Source of the DNA: an uncultured Thermomicrobiales bacterium | GTDB lineage: Bacteria; Chloroflexota; Chloroflexia; Thermomicrobiales; UBA6265 | Length of the DNA: 48,907 nucleotides | NCBI GenBank assembly: GCA_902806335.1 | Contig: CADCWG010000317.1 | Span: 1 to 48,907 of the forward strand | Direction of reading: 5' to 3' | Part shown: positions 16,767 to 25,161 of the stretch, one piece after another | Layout: every line of letters starts with the position of its first letter | How positions within the stretch are numbered: position 1 is the first letter of the stretch | Made by a program: the position numbers and the translations under genes | Notes under the pieces: model-generated | What the model saw: the letters and a program-made list of their open reading frames with translations, nothing else | Told to the model about the DNA's origin: nothing | Databases searched by the model: none

Positions 16767-18344
16767 ATGATCTCGAGGAGCGTCTGGGACGGCCGTGGTC
16801 TGACCCGTCGGCAGCGGAACACCGGGGCCGATGAGCGCCGCGGCCAGCAGGTTCGCCCGGAGCGCCGGCTCCGGACGGCGGTGCGGACCGGCCTGGTCAC
16901 CACCGCGATGGCCGCCCTGGTCGCCGGCGGTGCGGGGACGACCCTCGCCTCCCAGTCGGGCGGCGAGGGGTCTTCGCCGGCACGGGGGCACGCCGCGGTC
17001 GTCGCCCAGCAGATCATCGACTTGCCCTCGGGCCAGCTTGGCTGGCAGGTCACGCGTCGGACGGCGTCCCCCGCCGACGCCGACGCGGCCGCCCTCTTCG
17101 GCTCGGCCGATGCCGCCGGCTTCGTGGTCGCGGACGACGGCGCGCTCCTGGTGAGTGTCGAGGGCGGTCCGCGGGTGCGCCTCGCCTCCGGTGAGGCGCT
17201 GGCGGTCGAGGCGGGCGCCGAGGTGGCGATCGCGGCGACCGGCGACGACGAGGCCGAGTTCTACACGCTCGGGCTCGGACGCGGTACGGCGAAGTCGGCC
17301 GCGATCGACCGGGCCGGGGCGACCGTCGGCGATCCGACCCCCTTCGCCACGCCGGGCGGCGCGGCCCGCGACCTGGACCTGCTCCGCGACGTGCTCGCGG
17401 CCGACGAGGAGAGCGAGTTGCCCGCCGGGGCGGGACCGACCCTCCTGCTCGTCACCGAGGGGACCCTCGAGGTCGCGACTCCCAACGGTGGGTCGATCGA
17501 GATCGCCGCCGGCGACGCCACGACCCTGGAGGGCGACCTGGCGCTGACGGCGGCCGACGAGGGCGCCGCATTCGTCGCGGCGGTTCTGGGCGCCGAGGTC
17601 GACGCGGATGAGGCGTCCGCCAGCCCCACCTATCGGACCGGGAGCGGCACGGGCGGCGGCACCGGTGGCGGCGGCGGGGCGGGAACCGGCGGCGGGGACA
17701 GGACGGGAACCGGCGGCGATGGCGGCGGCGGCGGGAGCGGCGGCGGCAGCGGCGGCGGCAACGGGAGCGGCAACGGCGGCCAGGCCACGGCCAGTGCGAC
17801 GGAGACGGCGGGCGCGACCAAGACGCCGACGGCGACGCCGACCGCCCAGCCGGACACCGACGCCGACGACGACGGGTTGAGCGACGACGACGAGGCGCTG
17901 CGCGGCACCGATCCGAACCTCGCCGACACCGATGGTGACGGACTGCTCGACGGCCGCGAGGTCTTCGAGACCGGCACGGACCCCCTCAACGCCGACAGCG
18001 ACGCCGACGGCATCACCGACGGTGAGGAGGTCGACACCTACGGCAGCAACCCGAGCAGCAACGACGGCGACGGCGATGGGTTGCCCGACTACAACGAGAT
18101 CTTCCAGCACGGCACCGACCCGAACGAGCCCGACACGGACGGCGACGGCATCTCCGACCACGACGAGCTGAACTACCCCACCGACCCGCTCCTCGCCGAC
18201 ACCGACGGCGACGGGCTGTCCGACGGTGGCGAGCTGACCTATGGCACCAACCCGACCCTGGTCGACACCGACGGCGCCGGCTTCGGGGACGGTGCCGAGG
18301 TCGACGCGGCGACCAGTCCCACCGACCCGACCAGCCACCCGTAG
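16767..18344 (+). CDS. secreted bicupin-like protein with thrombospondin type 3 calcium-binding repeats
   Basis: The 525-residue product has an unusually long signal region (Arg-rich for about 45 residues, then VTTAMAALVAGGAGTTLASQ). Two beta-rich segments follow (about 115-165, ALLVSVEGGPRVRLASGEAL; and about 225-275, LLLVTEGTLEVATPNGGSIE), each like a single cupin barrel, though metal His residues are absent. A Gly-rich linker (about 290-345) and a Thr/Ala stretch lead to six or seven TSP3-type repeats (DTDGDGLLDGREVFETGTDP, DTDGDGISDHDELNYPTDP and similar), whose Asp residues bind calcium. The ATG follows GGAGGAAC. No LPxTG or C-terminal membrane anchor is seen, so it is released or held non-covalently. 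The role may be adhesion or matrix assembly. Confidence 0.85.
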   Translation: MISRSVWDGRGLTRRQRNTGADERRGQQVRPERRLRTAVRTGLVTTAMAALVAGGAGTTLASQSGGEGSSPARGHAAVVAQQIIDLPSGQLGWQVTRRTASPADADAAALFGSADAAGFVVADDGALLVSVEGGPRVRLASGEALAVEAGAEVAIAATGDDEAEFYTLGLGRGTAKSAAIDRAGATVGDPTPFATPGGAARDLDLLRDVLAADEESELPAGAGPTLLLVTEGTLEVATPNGGSIEIAAGDATTLEGDLALTAADEGAAFVAAVLGAEVDADEASASPTYRTGSGTGGGTGGGGGAGTGGGDRTGTGGDGGGGGSGGGSGGGNGSGNGGQATASATETAGATKTPTATPTAQPDTDADDDGLSDDDEALRGTDPNLADTDGDGLLDGREVFETGTDPLNADSDADGITDGEEVDTYGSNPSSNDGDGDGLPDYNEIFQHGTDPNEPDTDGDGISDHDELNYPTDPLLADTDGDGLSDGGELTYGTNPTLVDTDGAGFGDGAEVDAATSPTDPTSHP

Positions 18345-18375
18345 ACAGCGGGCACGGCAACGCCGCGACGGGGCA

Positions 18376-18403
18376 CGGCCGGCACCTTCTGAGGTGCCGG
18401 CCG
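18376..18403 (+). terminator. 12-bp hairpin after the TSP3 gene
   Basis: CGGCCGGCACCT pairs perfectly with AGGTGCCGGCCG around a TCTG loop, 32 bases after the stop. There is no T tract, as with most gene-end hairpins in this window. Confidence 0.65.
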
Positions 18404-18501
18404 CGTCCCGTGTCGAGCGGCGAGGCGAAGTGGGGTTGGCGCGGCGCCGGGTCACGGTCGGGGCCGTGCCAGGCCGACCGGGGTACGGCTGACTCTGACC
18501 G

Positions 18502-18662
18502 ATACGGAATCCGGGTGATCTCCCGGACTCTGGCCGGCCGGTCCGCGGCCGGCGTCGGCCGGCTTCGTTCCTGTGCCTCTGACCGCGGGGCTTGCCCCGG
18601 GCGAGCCCGGCCAGCGCCCGCCTCCGATACCACTTCCACCACCGTACAACCGGATGCCGTAT
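18502..18662 (+). repeat. dispersed intergenic element, copy R4
   Basis: The left end ATACGGAATCCGGGTGATCT (18502-18521) and right end CGTACAACCGGATGCCGTAT (18643-18662) are imperfect inverted repeats (about 15 of 20 pairs). The core GGGGCTTGCCCCGGGCG is intact. Copy R5 follows at once in the opposite orientation. Confidence 0.8.
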
Positions 18663-18780
18663 GTATCGGGTTGATCCGTGGTGGGCTCGGGCGCACGGGG
18701 CCGGCCCGCCGCGGTCGGGGCAAGCCCCAGGGGCTGGTGCTCAGGAGCGAAGCCAGCCGCGGCCAGCCAGGGGTGGGCCG
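18663..18780 (-). repeat. dispersed intergenic element, copy R5 (one end missing)
   Basis: Begins with GTATCGGGTTGATCCGTGG, an altered terminal sequence, and carries TCGGGGCAAGCCCC and GCTCAGGAGCGAAGCC, the reverse-orientation core. The far terminal repeat cannot be found. With R4 it makes a large imperfect inverted repeat between convergent genes. Confidence 0.6.
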
Positions 18781-18975
18781 GCGCGGACGCCATAGCATCG
18801 GTCCGGAGGCCAGATTACCCGAGGTCGATCACGCCGGCGGCAACGCGGCCCACGACCCTGGGCGACCACGGGCGAACCACGGACACCGCATCGTTCGGCG
18901 GCGTGCCCAGGTCGCCGGAGGCGACAGGGTCGTCTGGACCGTGCCGGCGAGGAGACGCGGCATCCGGTCACACGC

Positions 18976-19014
18976 GGCGACGCCCCCTCCCACACGGTGG
19001 GAGGGGGCGTCGCC
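18976..19014 (-). terminator. 18-bp perfect hairpin after the NADH dehydrogenase gene
   Basis: GGCGACGCCCCCTCCCAC pairs without mismatch with GTGGGAGGGGGCGTCGCC around a three-base loop. It lies 60 bases past the end of the minus-strand gene and should stop transcription from it, and perhaps from the other side too. Confidence 0.65.
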
Positions 19015-19073
19015 GGCTGAGGCTCTTGCGGGTGGCGCTTCGGCGTCGCCGACTGTGGCCGCGGAGATCCGGG

Positions 19074-20444
19074 CTATTCGTTCGGCCCCTTGGTGATCAG
19101 GCGGGCGCCCCGCGAGGAGGTCGCGTAGGACGACACCCAGTGCATCAGCACCGAGGCCCGGTTGCGAATCCCGCGGAGGAAGTAGAGGTGGACGCCGAGC
19201 CAGAGCAGCCAGGCCGGGAACCCGGTCACGTGGCGGCCCCGGATGTCGGCCACCGCGGCGTTGCGGGCGACGATCGCCATGTTGCCGCGGTCCTGGTAGG
19301 CGAAGGGCTTGGTCGGCTCGCCGGCCGCCAGACGCGCCAGGTTCGCCCCGGTCTGCCGCCCTCCCTGCATCGCGGCCGGCGCGATCCCCGGCACCGGCTT
19401 GCCGTCCGACTGCTTGACCGACGCCAGGTCGCCGACGACGAAGACCTCGGGGCGACCGGGAACCCGCAGGTCGGGCTCGACCAGCACGCGCCCGGCGCGG
19501 TCCATCTCGACCCCCAGCGAGCGGGCCAGCGGCGACGCCTTGACGCCCGCCGCCCAGATCACCGTCCGCGCCGGGATCCGCTCCTCCCCAAGGGTGACGC
19601 CGCCCTCATCGACGTGGGTGACCATCGCGCCGAGGCGGACGATCACGCCGAGCTTCTCCAGGTGGCGCTTGGCGGCCTTGCCGAGGTCCTCCGGGAAGGG
19701 AGGCAGGACCTTGTCCAGCCCCTCGAGGAGGTAGACCTTCGCCTCCTGGGGGCGGATCCGGGTGAACTCCTTCGGCAGCGTGGCGCGGGCGATCTCCGCC
19801 AACGAGCCGGCCAGCTCGACGCCGGTCGGACCGGCGCCGACGACGACGAACGAGAGCAGCGCGTCGCGCTCGGCCGGGTCGTCGGTGCGCTCGGCGAGCT
19901 CGAAGGCGCGGAAGACGCGGCGCCGGATCTCGGTGGCGTCCTCGATCGTCTTCAGGCCGGGCGCGACGGGCGCCCACTCGTCGTGGCCGAAGTAGGTGTG
20001 GCTGGAGCCGGTCGCCAGGACGAGGTAGTCGTAGGCGAGGCGGTCGGGGGCCACGCCGTTGCCGCTCGAGCCGCCGAGGATGAGCTGCTTGCGGTCGGGG
20101 TCGATCTCGGTCGCCTCCGCGAGCAGGACCGACGCGTTCTTCTGCCCGCGCAGGAGACCCCGGATCGGCGAGGCGATGTCCGCCTCCGACAGCGCCGCGG
20201 TCGCGACCTGGTAGAGGAGCGGCTGGAAGAGGTGGTGGTTGCGACGGTCGACGACGGTCACCCGCACCGGCGCGTCCGCCAGGGCCCGCGCGGTCTCGAG
20301 CCCGCCGAACCCCGCCCCGACGATCACCACGTGCGGGCGATCCGCCCCGGACGGTGTCGCCGACGGTGCCCCTGATGGTGTCCCCAACGGTGTCCCCGAC
20401 GGTGTCGTCGTCGCTCCCGCGCTCGCCTGCGCTGCGGCTGCCAA
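19074..20444 (-). CDS. ndh: type II NADH:quinone dehydrogenase
   Basis: NDH-2 passes electrons from NADH to membrane quinone through FAD without pumping protons. The 456-residue protein has the FAD-binding VVIVGAGFGGLETARAL near residue 40, the NADH-binding FVVVGAGPTGVELAGSL near 180, the second FAD motif PEVFVVGDLASV and a C-terminal amphipathic/hydrophobic region (AWLLWLGVHLYFLRGIRNR) that anchors it to the inner face of the membrane. The quinone-site AAMQGG is present. The start is a TTG at 20444 with AGGGGG eight bases upstream. The first 35 residues are a TPSG-type repeat encoded by five 12-bp units, absent from typical NDH-2. It appears to be a single-gene unit. Confidence 0.93.
   Translation of the reverse strand: MAAAAQASAGATTTPSGTPLGTPSGAPSATPSGADRPHVVIVGAGFGGLETARALADAPVRVTVVDRRNHHLFQPLLYQVATAALSEADIASPIRGLLRGQKNASVLLAEATEIDPDRKQLILGGSSGNGVAPDRLAYDYLVLATGSSHTYFGHDEWAPVAPGLKTIEDATEIRRRVFRAFELAERTDDPAERDALLSFVVVGAGPTGVELAGSLAEIARATLPKEFTRIRPQEAKVYLLEGLDKVLPPFPEDLGKAAKRHLEKLGVIVRLGAMVTHVDEGGVTLGEERIPARTVIWAAGVKASPLARSLGVEMDRAGRVLVEPDLRVPGRPEVFVVGDLASVKQSDGKPVPGIAPAAMQGGRQTGANLARLAAGEPTKPFAYQDRGNMAIVARNAAVADIRGRHVTGFPAWLLWLGVHLYFLRGIRNRASVLMHWVSSYATSSRGARLITKGPNE
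20351..20410. repeat. five 12-bp tandem repeats in the start of ndh
   Basis: Five consecutive units close to ACGGTGTCCCCG (plus strand) keep the reading frame and encode a four-residue repeat, TPSG/TPLG/APSA, in the unstructured N-terminus of the NADH dehydrogenase. The multiple-of-three unit length would let copy number change without breaking the gene. Confidence 0.7.
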
Positions 20445-20976
20445 CGGTCTGCCCCCTGTCTCTCACGCTCTCTCTGGCGCGGCGACGATGCCGCTCGGCC
20501 CCCACGCTCACCAGCCGCGGTCAGCGCCCACCCATGCGTCGACGGCAGGGGGCGACGGGAAGGTCTCGGTAGCGTACCCCTCAGCGACCGGACGCGCCAT
20601 GCTGACCCCGAGCCCTGGCTGACCAACGACCCCCGGTGCGGCCGGTCCGCGCCGCGCACCGGTGGGTAGCCCCAACGGCCGGTCTCGGCGGGCGAGGCTG
20701 GGCTCCGGCCCCCGTCCCCGGCTAGCATGGTCCTTCCGGCGGCCCATCGCCCGCGGGTGGTCTACAAGGGCCGAGTGTGAGGCGGTGACGTCTGGGGACG
20801 GCCGCCGCGGGGTCTGCCCCGAGCACGCCCCGCGGCCGGCGGCCCGGACACGGCACCGACTTGAGCCGTCCGCGTACCCGCCGGGCGATGCCATGGCGAC
20901 TAACCGGATCTCCCAAGGGGGTCCGGTCGTCCCCACCGAGGGCGCGGGCAGACGTCTGGACGAGGCAAGGGCTGGG
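20445..20976. other. divergent intergenic region between ndh and the nuclease gene
   Basis: No gene is supported over 532 bases. It must hold the promoters of both flanking genes, but no convincing boxes were recognised. A GC-rich hairpin near 20801-20843 (GCCGCGGGG pairing with CCCCGCGGC) lies ahead of the nuclease. An in-frame extension of the nuclease back to 20662 lacks a ribosome site. Confidence 0.35.
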
Positions 20977-21699
20977 ATGGCGCGACGGACACGGGACCGG
21001 GCGATCGGCGACGGCGAGCGGAGCGGGCACGGCGCCGGGCGGTGGGGAACCCTCGCCGCCCTCGCGCTGGCCGCCGTCGTCGCCCTGGCCCGCTGGTGGG
21101 ACGGCGGGACCGACCCGGCGAGCAACGTCGGTGGGCGAGCCGCGGCCACCGCCCGTCCTACGTCGACCACCGTTCGCGGTACCGTCGCCCGCGCGCCGAC
21201 CGCTGACGGTGGGCGCGCGGCCGCGGGCGGCCCCGCGGTGGAGGCGGTGCCGGCCGCCGCCGACGCGGCGACAGTCGTCGAGGCGATCGACGGCGACACG
21301 GTCCGCGTGCGGTTGACGGCGGGCGGCGAGGCCACCGTGCGCCTGATCGGGATCGACACGCCCGAGGCGAGCGGGCCCTATCGCGACCAGGAGTGCTTCG
21401 GCGCGGAGGCGAGCGCGCGGACCGCGGACCTGCTCCCCGCCGGGACGACCGTCTACCTCGAGCGGGACCGGACCGACGCCGACCGGTACGATCGGCTGCT
21501 GCGCTACCTCTGGCTCGACGGCGACGGCGGGGCGGTGCTGGTCAACGAACGCCTGGTCGCCGAGGGCTTCGCCGAGGCCCGCGCCTACCCGCCCGACGTG
21601 CGCCACGAGGCCCGCCTCTCCGCCGCCGAGGAGGCGGCAAAACGAGCGGAGCGCGGGTTCTGGGGGGAGTGCGGCGGCCCCGACACCCCGCTCGGCTGA
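20977..21699 (+). CDS. staphylococcal-type (SNase) nuclease, membrane-anchored or secreted
   Basis: The C-terminal 150 residues form a thermonuclease OB-fold domain: ATVVEAIDGDTVRVRL, the catalytic Arg in VRLIGIDTPE, Glu in ECFGAEAS and the second Arg in DADRYDRLLRYLW, matching Arg35, Glu43 and Arg87 of the Staphylococcus enzyme. Two Cys (ECFG and WGECGG) may form a disulfide. The N-terminus is basic, then LAALALAAVVALARWW, so the enzyme is exported or tethered, with a Thr/Ala/Gly linker before the domain. The ATG at 20977 has CAAGGG seven bases upstream; another at 20893 is possible but poorly served. It should cut DNA or RNA in a Ca-dependent manner outside the cell. Confidence 0.88.
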   Translation: MARRTRDRAIGDGERSGHGAGRWGTLAALALAAVVALARWWDGGTDPASNVGGRAAATARPTSTTVRGTVARAPTADGGRAAAGGPAVEAVPAAADAATVVEAIDGDTVRVRLTAGGEATVRLIGIDTPEASGPYRDQECFGAEASARTADLLPAGTTVYLERDRTDADRYDRLLRYLWLDGDGGAVLVNERLVAEGFAEARAYPPDVRHEARLSAAEEAAKRAERGFWGECGGPDTPLG

Positions 21700-21814
21700 C
21701 CCGAGGACCGACGTCGACCGGCTGGGTCGATCGGTCGCGATCCGTCGGGACCCGCGGCGCGGCGTCACCCCAGTCGGGGTACGCTGGGGTCGGGCGCCCC
21801 AGACGGCAGGCCCC

Positions 21815-22540
21815 ATGCAACGGCGCTCGACGGGCGGGTGCCCGCGCCGATCGGGACGGGACGGCGCTCGGGCGACGCCCGCGGCGGTGGAGGTGCACGA
21901 GACGGTGGGGGAACTGGTCGGCCGCCTGGGCAACCTGGTCACCGAGATCGTCGAACGCCTCGGCTACGTCGGGGTCGCGCTGCTCGTCGCCCTCGAGAAC
22001 GTCTTCCCACCGATCCCCTCCGAACTGATCCTGCCGCTGGCCGGATTCCTCTGCGCGCAGGGCACGTTCCTGCTACCGGTGATGGTCCTCGCCGCGACGA
22101 TGGGCTCCGTCGGCGGCGGACTGGTGCTCTACGGCGTCGGCGCGCGGCTGGGAGAGGCCAGGGTGCGTCGGGCGGTCCGGCGCTACGGGCAGTGGCTCAC
22201 CCTCGACGAGCAGGACCTCGATTCAGCCGACAGCTGGTTCGACCGCCACGGCGGCAAGGCCGTCTTCCTCGGTCGGCTGGCGCCGCTGATCCGCTCGCTG
22301 GTGTCGATCCCCGCCGGGTTCCGGCGGATGCCGGTCTCCCGGTTCGTGCTCTACACGGCCGCCGGGAGCGCGCTCTGGAACAGCGCGCTGATCGGGGCCG
22401 GCTGGGCGCTCGGCGACCGGTGGCACGTCGTCGAGCGGTACGCGTCGATCCTGCAGTACGCGGTGGTGGCGGCGATCGTGGTCGGCCTGTCCTGGTTTGT
22501 GGTCCGCCGACGCGACCGCCTGCGAGGTGGCCGCGACTAG
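21815..22540 (+). CDS. DedA family membrane protein (SNARE-associated/VTT domain)
   Basis: DedA proteins are inner-membrane proteins needed for membrane homeostasis, with some acting in undecaprenyl-phosphate or phosphatidylethanolamine flipping. The family signatures are here: LENVFPPIPSELILPLAGF, the acidic/basic FDRHGGKAVFLGRLAPLIRS block, and VSIPAGFRRMPVSRFVLYT. About five hydrophobic segments are present, ending in VVVGLSWFVVRRRDR-type cytoplasmic residues. Length fits the family at 200-220 residues if translation starts at the GTG at 21887; the ATG at 21815 adds a 24-residue Arg-rich leader. Neither start has a strong ribosome site. It precedes the LDH gene by 87 bases. Confidence 0.9.
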   Translation: MQRRSTGGCPRRSGRDGARATPAAVEVHETVGELVGRLGNLVTEIVERLGYVGVALLVALENVFPPIPSELILPLAGFLCAQGTFLLPVMVLAATMGSVGGGLVLYGVGARLGEARVRRAVRRYGQWLTLDEQDLDSADSWFDRHGGKAVFLGRLAPLIRSLVSIPAGFRRMPVSRFVLYTAAGSALWNSALIGAGWALGDRWHVVERYASILQYAVVAAIVVGLSWFVVRRRDRLRGGRD

Positions 22541-22627
22541 GGGCCGTCCACGCCGCCTGGCCCCGGACTGATGGACACGTCGGTGCGTGCACCGTTGCGG
22601 TAGCGAGCAGATCGAGGAGGGCGAGCA

Positions 22628-23617
22628 TTGGCAGCCGAGGGACAACGACGCGACGACGAGGCAACGGGGAACCGGCCCGTCCGGGTCGCGGTGGTGGGGA
22701 CCGGCAACGTCGGGGCGACTTTTGCCCATGCTCTGCTCTTGAGCGGACTGGCCGCCGAGATCGTGTTGATCAACCGGGACCATTCGGAGGCCGAGGGCGA
22801 GGCGATGGACCTCGCCCACGCCGTGCCGTTCGGGGAGCCGGCGAGGGTCTGGGCGGGAGACTACGCGGACTGTGCCGGGGCCGCGATCGTCGTCCTCACC
22901 GCCGGCGCCGCGTCCGCGCCCGGCGGCACCCGCCTCGACCTGGCCGAGAAGAACGGCGCGATCTTCAACGAGATCGTTCCCCAGGTGGTCCGGCACAACA
23001 CCGACGGCATCCTGCTCGTCGCCACGAACCCGGTCGATGTCCTCACGGACGTCACGGTCCGCCGCTCGGGGTTCCCGCCGTCCCGCGTGATCGGCTCGGG
23101 CACGATCCTCGACACCGCGCGTCTCCGCTCGCTGCTTGGGGGACACCTGGGGATCGACCCCCGCGACGTCCACGCCGACGTCATCGGCGAGCACGGTGAC
23201 AGCCAGGTCGCCGTCTGGAGCCGGGCGACCGCCGCCGGGATCCCGCTGGCCGAACTGTCCGCAGACCTCGGGGTGCCGTTCGACGCGCCGACGCGGGAAG
23301 ACCTGGCGCGGCGGACCCGGGAAGCCGCCGGCGAGATCGTCGAGCGCAAGGGCTCGACGGCCTACGGCGTCGCGGCGGGGCTGCTCCGGATCGCCGAGGC
23401 GGTCCTCCGTGACCAGCGCAGCGTGCTGACGGTCTCGGGCATGGCCGAGGGCTACGAGGGGGTCGACGGCGTCTGCCTCAGCCTGCCGCGGGTGATCGGC
23501 CGCCACGGCGCCGAACGGGTCCTGCGCCCTGCCCTGGACCCCGACGAGGCCGCGGCCCTGCGCCGGTCGGCGGAGACCGTCCGGGAGGCCACCGAGCATG
23601 TGCCAGCGGGCGACTGA
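22628..23617 (+). CDS. L-lactate dehydrogenase family 2-hydroxyacid dehydrogenase
   Basis: A 329-residue NAD-dependent enzyme of the LDH/MDH superfamily. The dinucleotide motif is GTGNVGA (24-30), the substrate Arg lies in LDTARLR, and the catalytic His in GEHGDS. NPVDVLT and SGTILDTAR are closest to LDH. The mobile loop that sets specificity reads AGAASAPGGTR where LDH has AGxxQKPGETR, so the Gln102 position is Ser96 and the loop Glu is Gly. It may prefer a 2-oxoacid other than pyruvate. The residue that normally contacts the NAD ribose (Asp) is Asn49, followed by Arg, so cofactor choice is also open. The TTG start has a strong GAGGAGGG site seven bases upstream. Confidence 0.85.
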   Translation: MAAEGQRRDDEATGNRPVRVAVVGTGNVGATFAHALLLSGLAAEIVLINRDHSEAEGEAMDLAHAVPFGEPARVWAGDYADCAGAAIVVLTAGAASAPGGTRLDLAEKNGAIFNEIVPQVVRHNTDGILLVATNPVDVLTDVTVRRSGFPPSRVIGSGTILDTARLRSLLGGHLGIDPRDVHADVIGEHGDSQVAVWSRATAAGIPLAELSADLGVPFDAPTREDLARRTREAAGEIVERKGSTAYGVAAGLLRIAEAVLRDQRSVLTVSGMAEGYEGVDGVCLSLPRVIGRHGAERVLRPALDPDEAAALRRSAETVREATEHVPAGD

Positions 23618-23618
23618 T

Positions 23619-23644
23619 CCCCTCTCACCACGGCGAGGGGTTCT
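23619..23644 (+). terminator. hairpin directly after the LDH-family gene
   Basis: CCCCTC and GAGGGG pair around a ten-base loop immediately past the stop codon, followed by TTCT. Modest stem but well placed. Confidence 0.45.
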
Positions 23645-23665
23645 CCGGCGGGAGCGCCGCGACGG

Positions 23666-23923
23666 TTGGTGACGATGCGCGATCAACCACCACCGGACGG
23701 ACGGGACCGCGCGCCGTCGTGCCCGTCACCGTCTGGACTCAGCGGCCGGTCGCCCGACACGCCGACGGGCGATTGGTACGTCTTCGAGACGTTCGCCGCG
23801 GACGGCACGCTGGCCGTCGGCATCGCCCAGGGACCGCCCCCGCCGGGCGGACCGATGGTCGTCACCGGAGGGCTCTCACGGACCGCCGCCGCACGCACGG
23901 CCCGGGACTCGGCGCGCTCCTGA
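23666..23923 (+). CDS. small protein of unknown function
   Basis: An 85-residue (or 82, from the ATG at 23675) product. The first 30 residues are Pro/Arg-rich. The rest, GDWYVFETFAADGTLAVGIA followed by a Gly/Pro turn and GPMVVTGGLSRTAAA, reads like a small beta-sheet domain. There is no signal peptide, membrane segment or Cys. No strong ribosome site is visible, so the exact start is uncertain. It follows the LDH gene by 49 bases and faces the DUF3592 gene convergently. I do not recognise the family. Confidence 0.45.
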   Translation: MVTMRDQPPPDGRDRAPSCPSPSGLSGRSPDTPTGDWYVFETFAADGTLAVGIAQGPPPPGGPMVVTGGLSRTAAARTARDSARS

Positions 23924-24153
23924 CGACCCTCGGGTCTCTCGCCCGGCATCGGCCGGAACGACCCCAGAGGGCCGGACGGCTCGGACGAGACCCTGCCGGC
24001 TCTGTCGTCTTCGCGGTCGCCGCTCGCGGCCGGCGCTCGTCACCTGGTCCCGAGCGTGACCCGCGGAGGTTTGAGTCCGGGCGCGTCGCAACCACCGACC
24101 CGGGGACCGGGGACCCTGCCCGACCGCACGGACCTGGCAGATGTGGCGGGCCT

Positions 24154-25161
24154 CTAGCCGGTGCCGCAGGCGCGTTCCGCGTCGGCGGCGTGCTGGTCGA
24201 GGGCGCGCGAGAGGGCGGCGACCTCGGCCGCCAGGGCGCGGTCGTGGCCGGACTCAAGGAGGCCGGGGAGGACGGCATGGCCCCGCCGGGCGGCCTCCCG
24301 GACCGCGTCGATCGCCTCGGGCACGCAGATAATCGCGCCCGCGATCGGCGTGGCGACCGGAGTCGCCGCCGGCGGGGACGGGCCGGTCCCCGTCCTCGGG
24401 TCGGCTGCGGCGCCACCGCCGGCTATGGTCGGACAGCCGGTCAGCGGCCGGTACCGCGCCGAGAGCTGCGCGAGGTCCGCGGCGAGGTCGGGTGCGCGTC
24501 GTTCCCTGGCGAGCAGGGTCGCGGCGTCATGGGCCCGATCGGCGGCGCCCCCGACCCTGCTCCGAGTGCTCGAGTCGAGCAGGCAGCCCGCCGTCCGCCG
24601 CGCCGCCTCGGCGGCCGCCAGGGTCGCCCAGAACGCCGCGGCCGTTGGCGCGGCGGCGGTGGCCGCCACCGCCCGCTGGCGCTCTTCGACCTCGGCCTCG
24701 TGCATCGTGAGCAGCGCGATCGCCGGGGAGCCGAGCAGGAGCGTGAACCCCAGCAGCAGGTTCGCCCCCGCGGCGGCGCGGCGCACCCTCGGCACCACCA
24801 CCGCGTCGCCGGGCTCCAGGGGATCGTAGCGCACCCACACTCGCGCGCCGGGCGGGTACCGGGCGCGGATCCCCTCGGTTGTCGTGGGATCAAAGCCGTC
24901 GGGCAGGCCGGCGCCGAAGTCGTAGCGGCGCCCCGGGTACCGGTATCCACCGACCCAGTAGTCGTATTCCATACGGACGTCACGGTCGAATCCCGTCGCC
25001 CGGGGCCGGCCACGGGGCACGAGCCGCAGCGACGTCACCACGCCCGGGGCCACCGGCCAGGACCGACTGACGTGTTCCCGCGCCGCGGCCCGCAACACCC
25101 GGAAGACGATCACGGCGCCGATCAGCATGACCAACTCGGTCAGCAGCAGCGGGAAGCGCAC
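24154..25161 (-). CDS. DUF3592-domain membrane protein with helical C-terminus
   Basis: The 335-residue product starts at a GTG with an excellent GGAGGA site five bases upstream; the longer open frame to 25353 is low-complexity and rejected. It has a membrane segment at the start (FPLLLTELVMLIGAVIVFRV) and a second one (LLLGFTLLLGSPAIALLTM, about 155-175). Between them lies the DUF3592 signature: SWPVAPGVVTSLRLV, a YDYWVGGYRY strand pair and YPPGARVWVRYDPLEPGDAV. The C-terminal 150 residues are Ala-rich helices facing away from the membrane, with a few Cys (GCLLDS, TGCPT, CVPEA, ACGTG). Function unknown. The segment between the two membrane helices is probably extracytoplasmic. Confidence 0.8.
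   Translation of the reverse strand: MRFPLLLTELVMLIGAVIVFRVLRAAAREHVSRSWPVAPGVVTSLRLVPRGRPRATGFDRDVRMEYDYWVGGYRYPGRRYDFGAGLPDGFDPTTTEGIRARYPPGARVWVRYDPLEPGDAVVVPRVRRAAAGANLLLGFTLLLGSPAIALLTMHEAEVEERQRAVAATAAAPTAAAFWATLAAAEAARRTAGCLLDSSTRSRVGGAADRAHDAATLLARERRAPDLAADLAQLSARYRPLTGCPTIAGGGAAADPRTGTGPSPPAATPVATPIAGAIICVPEAIDAVREAARRGHAVLPGLLESGHDRALAAEVAALSRALDQHAADAERACGTG

Noticed and set aside
22560-22627. Possible further copy of the dispersed repeat before the LDH gene
   Set aside because: Only a short CCGGACTGATGG-like resemblance; neither core nor ends are present.
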